DNA from: Bradysia coprophila
Taxonomy: Eukaryota; Arthropoda; Insecta; Diptera; Sciaridae
NCBI RefSeq assembly: GCF_014529535.1
Contig: NW_023503409.1
Location: 3,472,390-3,536,389 of the forward strand
DNA length: 64,000 nt
Direction of reading: 5' to 3'
In this document: positions 58,369-64,000 of the stretch, piece by piece
Layout of the letters: the number at the start of each line of letters is the position of its first letter
Position numbering within the stretch: position 1 is the first letter of the stretch
Notes under the pieces: model-generated
Told to the model about the DNA's origin: nothing
The model's database searches: none
Seen by the model: the letters and a program-made list of their open reading frames with translations, nothing else
Position numbers and translations under genes: made by a program

Positions 58369-58848
58369 AAGTTTGCAACTCCGAAATCGCTGTTCCTTAG
58401 AAAATTTACAGAATTCGAAGTGGAGAAGATCGTGTAACTACATCTTATAAGAAACCAAATGATACGACGTCCGTCAAAAATTCAAGAAGACAGTACAATA
58501 GAACAGAAATTTTGGAACTAGCTTACGCTATCGATTTCCAATATTTCTGTTGAACTGTGTAGATATGGAATTCTTTTTCATACTGAAAAGTCGCAAATAA
58601 AGAAACGGTAAACTCGTTCCTGTAGGGCTTTGCGAGCACAATAAGCCACTTAGTTGTTTAGACATTGATATCTCGACGGGTAGCATAAAAGCATTTGCCA
58701 TTGGTGCGAGTTACAAAATCCCAACTCATCAAAAAACAAATGTCTAAACGAGTACATAATGTACTATTCATTTCCCGGGAATTTTTTTCTTATTTACCGT
58801 TTTTCCCGTTTCCCGGTTTTTCAAAATCGACGGTAAATGCATTCCCTA

Positions 58849-61800
58849 GAAGGGATATTTGGATGAAAAGTAGAGTTTTCGTTTTCGAGGCGAATCCGAG
58901 GTCAATAAACACACGAAAATGATATTTTTCAACTTTTTATCCTGATACAATGGATTTTACATGCTTTTGGAACCAAGGCCAATTTTTTTGTTTTCACTAG
59001 GTGTTTAATCGAGTGTTTAATAACCCACTTTAGATCCTAGGTAAAATAAAATCATGTAAAAAAATTGTCGAAAGAACTGTTATAATATCAAAATTTAGCA
59101 CAGAATGTAAGAATTTATTGATTCATTGGTTCAGTTGACTGAAAAGTTCTGTTAATTTCGGTTGATCGGAGCGTATAAAAAATTACGATTCCTCATTTTC
59201 AATTAAATCAATTTTTTATTAGGATACTAAATATACACAGCAAAGGAATTAAAAGAGCCAACAATTTTCATCGAAACAGTTCGGTTCGTATCACATACAT
59301 CACCATAAATGTGTACAACATTATGATACGTACGTATCCACGAGGAATGGATAACATGAATGTGATTGAAATTGTTTAATCTTAATAATTCCACCGCTGG
59401 GAAAACCACCAATTTACGAAAGAGCATACACACACCGTTGAGATTTTATTTTATTAGAGTTCTGCTACCATATGGAAGTCGACGCCACTGACTTTCTAAG
59501 ATCATGCCATATGACATTCGATTCGATCGAATTTATTTTGTGGAATATATTTCTGTCGATTTTTAATTGTGAAATTGAATGTAAAATAAAAATATTTTCA
59601 TTTAGTTTAAATTACATTTTTTTATGTTCTATGACTGGGGCAGATATCATCTTTTTGAAAATGAAAAAAACAAGCTCGCGTTCACTTAAAATAAATATAC
59701 TAATGCGCGATCATCATCTTTTTCTTCTTCTTTTTTTCTATTCTGTATACAAACGAGAAAATATTTATTTATTACCGTTTCCATATACCATCACTCTATA
59801 CATCTAATTGAAGTTGAAGACCGACAAAATCATTATACGAAAAATTCATTTTTTTTTCTTCTTCCTAATATATTTGAGTAATTTATTTATATATTTTATC
59901 TCCACTCGAACTCGATATAATTTTTGTAGTTTGAAACTAATATATTAGAATATATTCCCCAGTTTCGATAGATATAAAAAAAACAAAATTCTACATACAT
60001 AAAAATTGTATAAATATAGAAAATATATTCGACAAATAACTTAAATCAATAAAAAAGAATTACCAGCACACCACATTATTCAATAATAAAATCATATATA
60101 GACGGGAGAACTTTATATATATACAAAACCACACAGTATAAAATGTACGTAATACCAGAATAATATCTCAGACAAATGTAAAGTATGCATAGCATATATA
60201 TCATCGACATAGGGAAATATTTATACATATATGCTATCTAGGCGTTGGTTCTACAAATTTATTAAACACATTTGTTTTAGTTTATTTTCTTAAATTATAA
60301 CGTGCAATGGCTATTCCACTACAGTATTACTATCGTTTCAATTAAATTATTTATCGAAAATGGAAAAGAAAAAATTATTTAAAAAAAATTGGTTTGAATG
60401 CACTTTACCGATGAAATGGAATAGATAATAGAATATGTATGTATATCAATTGAGTTGGTCTTATTTTAAATCAATAGAGAATTTTAAACCGAGGGTGAAT
60501 GGGTTACGTGACCTATAAAGCAGAAAATTATTTTATCTACTCGTGTGTCTTGTGTGTCGCAATATAGCGAATACTGAAATTTATTTATTATAAATTTGAT
60601 TAAATGTATTACGTCCGATCGGATGATGCTACTGCTAAAATGTGCATATTTATTGTTTAGGGTTTCAGACAATTTTTTTTAAATTTTTCTTTTTAATTGA
60701 ATTCAGTTTTTTTCGACTATGGACTTAAAGGCAAAAAAAGCTAAATGCCTCTCGAATTGTCTGCGACTCAAACTCTAATTCACTTCGTTATTATTTTCGA
60801 AGTTTTTTTTATATTTAATTGGAGTAGGGACAGGTTTTATTGAAGGCTGAAGAAAATTGAGGCTGACATTTTCATCATTAATTAATAGAAAATCTAGGCG
60901 AGGTGAACTACTGAGGTGAGGGTAAACGGACAGAGGTGACCGATTATCATACCAAATAATGAAGTTTCCAATTTTCTTTATTGGAAAATTCATTCCTGAG
61001 CAGGTTTTATTAAGATCATACCTGATTTTTTAATCCACCCTTTCTTCATTTACTGAAATTCTATAGTGCATGTCCTGACTATTCAAGACAACTACTTTTG
61101 ATTGAAAAACAAACTCGAAGATATTGTGCCTAGCTTCTAAAGAATATCCTTGGTTGTTAATGTGATTGAATAATTTGGTAATTGAGAGGTGATCATAGAA
61201 CTAATTACTAATTCTGGCTGTTTAAGTTTTTTGTGTCAAAGTTGTTGAAAGAATCTTTTAAGATATTTAAATTTTACGATTTATTTTGCTCTTTTGTATG
61301 ATTTTCTATAAGTTCATGAATTACGTAATTTTAAGCAGACTTTACAGTAATTTTCTAAATAATCTATCCAACAAAATAAATAAGAAAAAAATCAATAAAA
61401 TGGTCAAAACATTAGATTCTCACACTTCTACCTTCACATAATTAAATTCATAAAAAAATATTACCACCAACAACAACAGCAACACATCATAATGGTCATG
61501 TATAATATGATGTTTTAACACATGCACCATTAGCAATCAACGTTTCAATGGTCAAATACATCTCTCGCATGACATTTTCCATTTCGATAAAAAATAATAA
61601 TTATTTGGTTGAGTTGAGCACCTCTCCATTACAACCGAGAGTCAGTCAATTTATTACAAAAACAAATTAACAATTCTATCGATAAACGATTCAGAAAAAT
61701 AATCGCAACTAAACAACACAATAAACACATGAAATTTCCCGTATCATAAAATGAGAATGTGAAACGAAAACGACAAATTATATAAATTTAATAGTTTTTT

Positions 61801-63004
61801 TGTTTGGATGAAAAGATTTTGAATGCAGAACAACGAAAAAAAAAGCCAAACTTAAAATCAATAATATTATTTCGAATAATATTTTATACATACATTGTGT
61901 ATAGTACAGCTACACGATTCGTATGTGGCTTATGCACATGGACATTTTATTATACGAATCAGTTCTAGGCATTCTATTGCCATATCATTAACTTATGTTT
62001 GATTGTCGCTGTTCGCTATTCGCACTTATTTTTGTTACTTTGTCCATATATTACTGTGTGAAGTCAATGGTTTAATGTGGCATAAAATTTGCATTGTAGA
62101 AAATTGAATTGTTAAAACGTCAGAGCTAAACTTTTTAATGTGCGTACATTGAAGAGGTTGTAGTGCCCGCCGAAGTAAGTAAGTAAGTACGTATGTACAT
62201 CGTAATATCGTACAACATTTAGCTTGGTCCTTGAACGCTTTTCTTTGTTTATCGGTTTCATGCGGCGTTAAATGAAAACTAAAATTCGCGCCCTTACCTT
62301 TGCCTATATTTCGACTCCTTGTTTTGGGTCATCATCAAACGTTAAAATTAGCTTTCACATTGTGGCATAAAATGAGTATGATACATAAGGGTAAGGAACG
62401 TCCGCATTAAGGGGGACTGAGTCTGAATTTATTCACAGGTTACCAACCGAAATTATTTCACAGAGTGATAAATGTTTCTTAGGCACTATATGTATACAGT
62501 GTACACATTGACGTTCGAGGCCGCAGGCTGAGTGTAATGTGTGAACAGTTATTTTCCTAACGCATGCTAAAATGCTTTTTTAGAGAATGAAAGGTTTCCA
62601 GCTCGAGCCGGAGGTGAGCGCTGGAATCGAATTCGCTAAAGAAGCATTTGATCATAAGGTAGGATCCTAAACGATGTGGGAAATAAGAGACCAATATGTG
62701 ATATTGCAACACTAGTTAGGAAAGTAATCATTTATCTACTGCAAGTTCAAAATATTAATAATTGTTACAACTGTTTCAGTATTTAAATAAAGTAAATTTA
62801 CAGATCCATTGAATAGTAGATGTTACATATTATAGTGGATGTTACACACATCAGTGCTAAAATAAACAGGCCCGTGCGCAAAAGGTTCACTTTTGGTCTT
62901 GAGTTGAGCAGTTTTCCTAACTAGTGTTGAAATATTGCGACTTCTATTGTAGACGCTATTTAATTTTAATGTACAATGCAAAGTGTTGCTGGTTGCCACT
63001 AGAT
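58849..63004. other. Probable bab intron, AT-rich, with microsatellites
   Basis: Very AT-rich (notably 59800-60450) with small repeats such as (AAGT)n near 62176-62195. No gene supported. Confidence 0.5.
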
Positions 63005-63155
63005 TCAACTTCTCAGTGTTGTGTTGCTTGATGTATCCAAATTGAAACGAAACGCTATGTTTGGGTTGTGATTATTTATTTTACATGCCTGAAAATGGTC
63101 GTTTGACTGACGTTTCAATTTGGATGCATCAAGCAACACAACACTGAGAAGTTGA
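63005..63155. repeat. Foldback MITE, 151 bp
   Basis: TCAACTTCTCAGTGTTGTG.. mirrors ..CACAACACTGAGAAGTTGA with arms of about 45 bp, one mismatch (GATGTATCC / GGATGCATC). No clear TSD. Confidence 0.8.
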
Positions 63156-63242
63156 CGCTTTTCAGGAAAAACGTTGTTCTTAACTTATGCTAAAATACTT
63201 GTAGCATGCGTTAGGAAATACTTTGGATTATAACTATTTTAA

Positions 63243-63640
63243 GAGGTTCCGAGCCTACGCTGAAATTGTAGCCTACATTTCTGCGTTTCGAAATTTTTGA
63301 TCGCTGATATCTTTTAACGAGAGCCCTTTTTGAAAAATGTACGACCACATTTTCGAGTAAAAATATGTCAGCTTTGAATAAAAAATAAAATTGTCTGTGA
63401 AAGTTTCATGTGCTTTGAGAAAACTGTACCGATGCCCCAAATTTGCATCAAAGGTACACTTTTCTCAAAGCACATGGAACTTTCACAGACAATTTTATTT
63501 TTTATTCAAAGCTGACATATTTTTACTCGAAAATGTGGTCGTACATTTTTCAAAAAGGGCTCTCGTAAAAAGATATCAGCGATCAAAAATTTCGAAACGC
63601 AGAAATGTAGGCTACAATTTCAGCGTACGCTCGGAAGCTC
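63243..63640. mobile_element. Foldback MITE, TTAA-GAGG family, copy 3 (best preserved)
   Basis: TTAA at 63239-63242 and 63641-63644. Arms of about 190 bp pair almost throughout, including GTAGCCTACATTTCTGCGTT, AAAAATGTACGACCACATTT and AGCTTTGAATAAAAAATAAA. Confidence 0.88.
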
Positions 63641-64000
63641 TTAAGCCATACATTTGAAAACGTATGTAGTGTGCGTTTTTTTATGACATCATCTAAAATA
63701 ATGTCGACTGATGACAGTTTTATTTAACATCTAATGATGCCTGACAAAATTGTTGAAAATTTCACCTGAAAAAGGTAACTTTTTCTCTAGGTAATCTACA
63801 TTATCTGTCACAGCTGTATTCTTTGTATGGGGTACTTACAGCTATTGTAGTTTCAGTTGAGACAAAGTTATCTACTACAGGTGAGATTTTCAACAATTTT
63901 TTGTCAGTACAACTTCGCACTAGTAACAATGTCTGCTTACTGAACACAAGCATATTTTAGCTAAAACGTTTGGATCAAAGATTAATTCACTAGATTTTCA

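Larger units (their letters stand above)
57808..58848. mobile_element. hAT-type non-autonomous element, 1041 bp, 8-bp TSD
   Basis: The ends TAGGGAATG.. / ..CATTCCCTA extend as imperfect inverted repeats of about 95 bp rich in AACCGGGAAA and CCCGGGAAAT. An 8-bp duplication GAAGGGAT lies at 57800-57807 and 58849-58856. No transposase frame. Two foldback elements lie inside. Confidence 0.88.

Noticed and set aside
62176-62200. (AAGT)n run as a possible CRISPR-like or satellite array
   Set aside because: Simple short tandem repeat with no spacers.

Overview
The window looks like AT-rich genomic DNA of a fly, most likely a lower (nematoceran) dipteran such as a fungus gnat; that lineage guess is inference. 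The support is a set of insect genes with short GT-AG introns (about 55-110 bp): Deaf1 (SAND + MYND), bric-a-brac (bab), fragments of TBPH/TDP-43, an insect-type carboxylesterase and a DUF4781-like membrane protein. No bacterial operons, rRNA or CRISPR arrays were seen.

Layout. 1-0.7 kb: 5' part of a TPR-like gene (-). 0.7-2.26 kb: tandem array of an apparently identical 432-bp unit, each with a tRNA-like Pol III sequence, lying between that gene and divergent Deaf1 (2.57-5.87 kb, +). 7.3-18.1 kb: a gene-fragment and repeat graveyard. It holds two copies of an MBF2-like secreted-protein gene (one frameshifted), two broken copies of the first TBPH coding exon, an array of five evenly built TATA-Inr cores, a 146-bp tandem repeat, a 907-bp inverted-repeat element and a small LTR element (TRIM). 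19.8-22.5 kb: a 9-exon DUF4781-like gene (+). 26.6-28.8 kb: a complete 7-exon carboxylesterase (-, 580 aa).

30.3-42.6 kb: two 8-exon paralogues of a small Tyr-rich, myofilin-like protein (+). Between them lie a whole-looking 4.17-kb TIR DNA transposon with an intact two-exon DDE-like transposase gene (Sola/DUF7869-like; 4-bp TSD) and a six-finger C2H2 gene (-). 44.6-46.2 kb: a small secreted Thr-rich protein with two related alternative last exons. 46.3-48.1 kb: a cluster of foldback MITEs. 52.7-54.2 kb: the 3' coding exons of bab (-), whose BTB exon must lie beyond the right edge, so 54.2-64 kb is probably bab intron. That stretch is very AT-rich and carries a 1.04-kb hAT-type element and foldback MITEs.

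Host genes were checked by splice phase: summed exon lengths of Deaf1, the esterase, both paralogues, both isoforms of the secreted protein and the transposase are all divisible by three. The most notable unexplained signals are the tRNA-like array, the TATA-Inr array, the Sola-like transposon, the alternative terminal exons, and several MITE families whose target-site duplications can be read directly.
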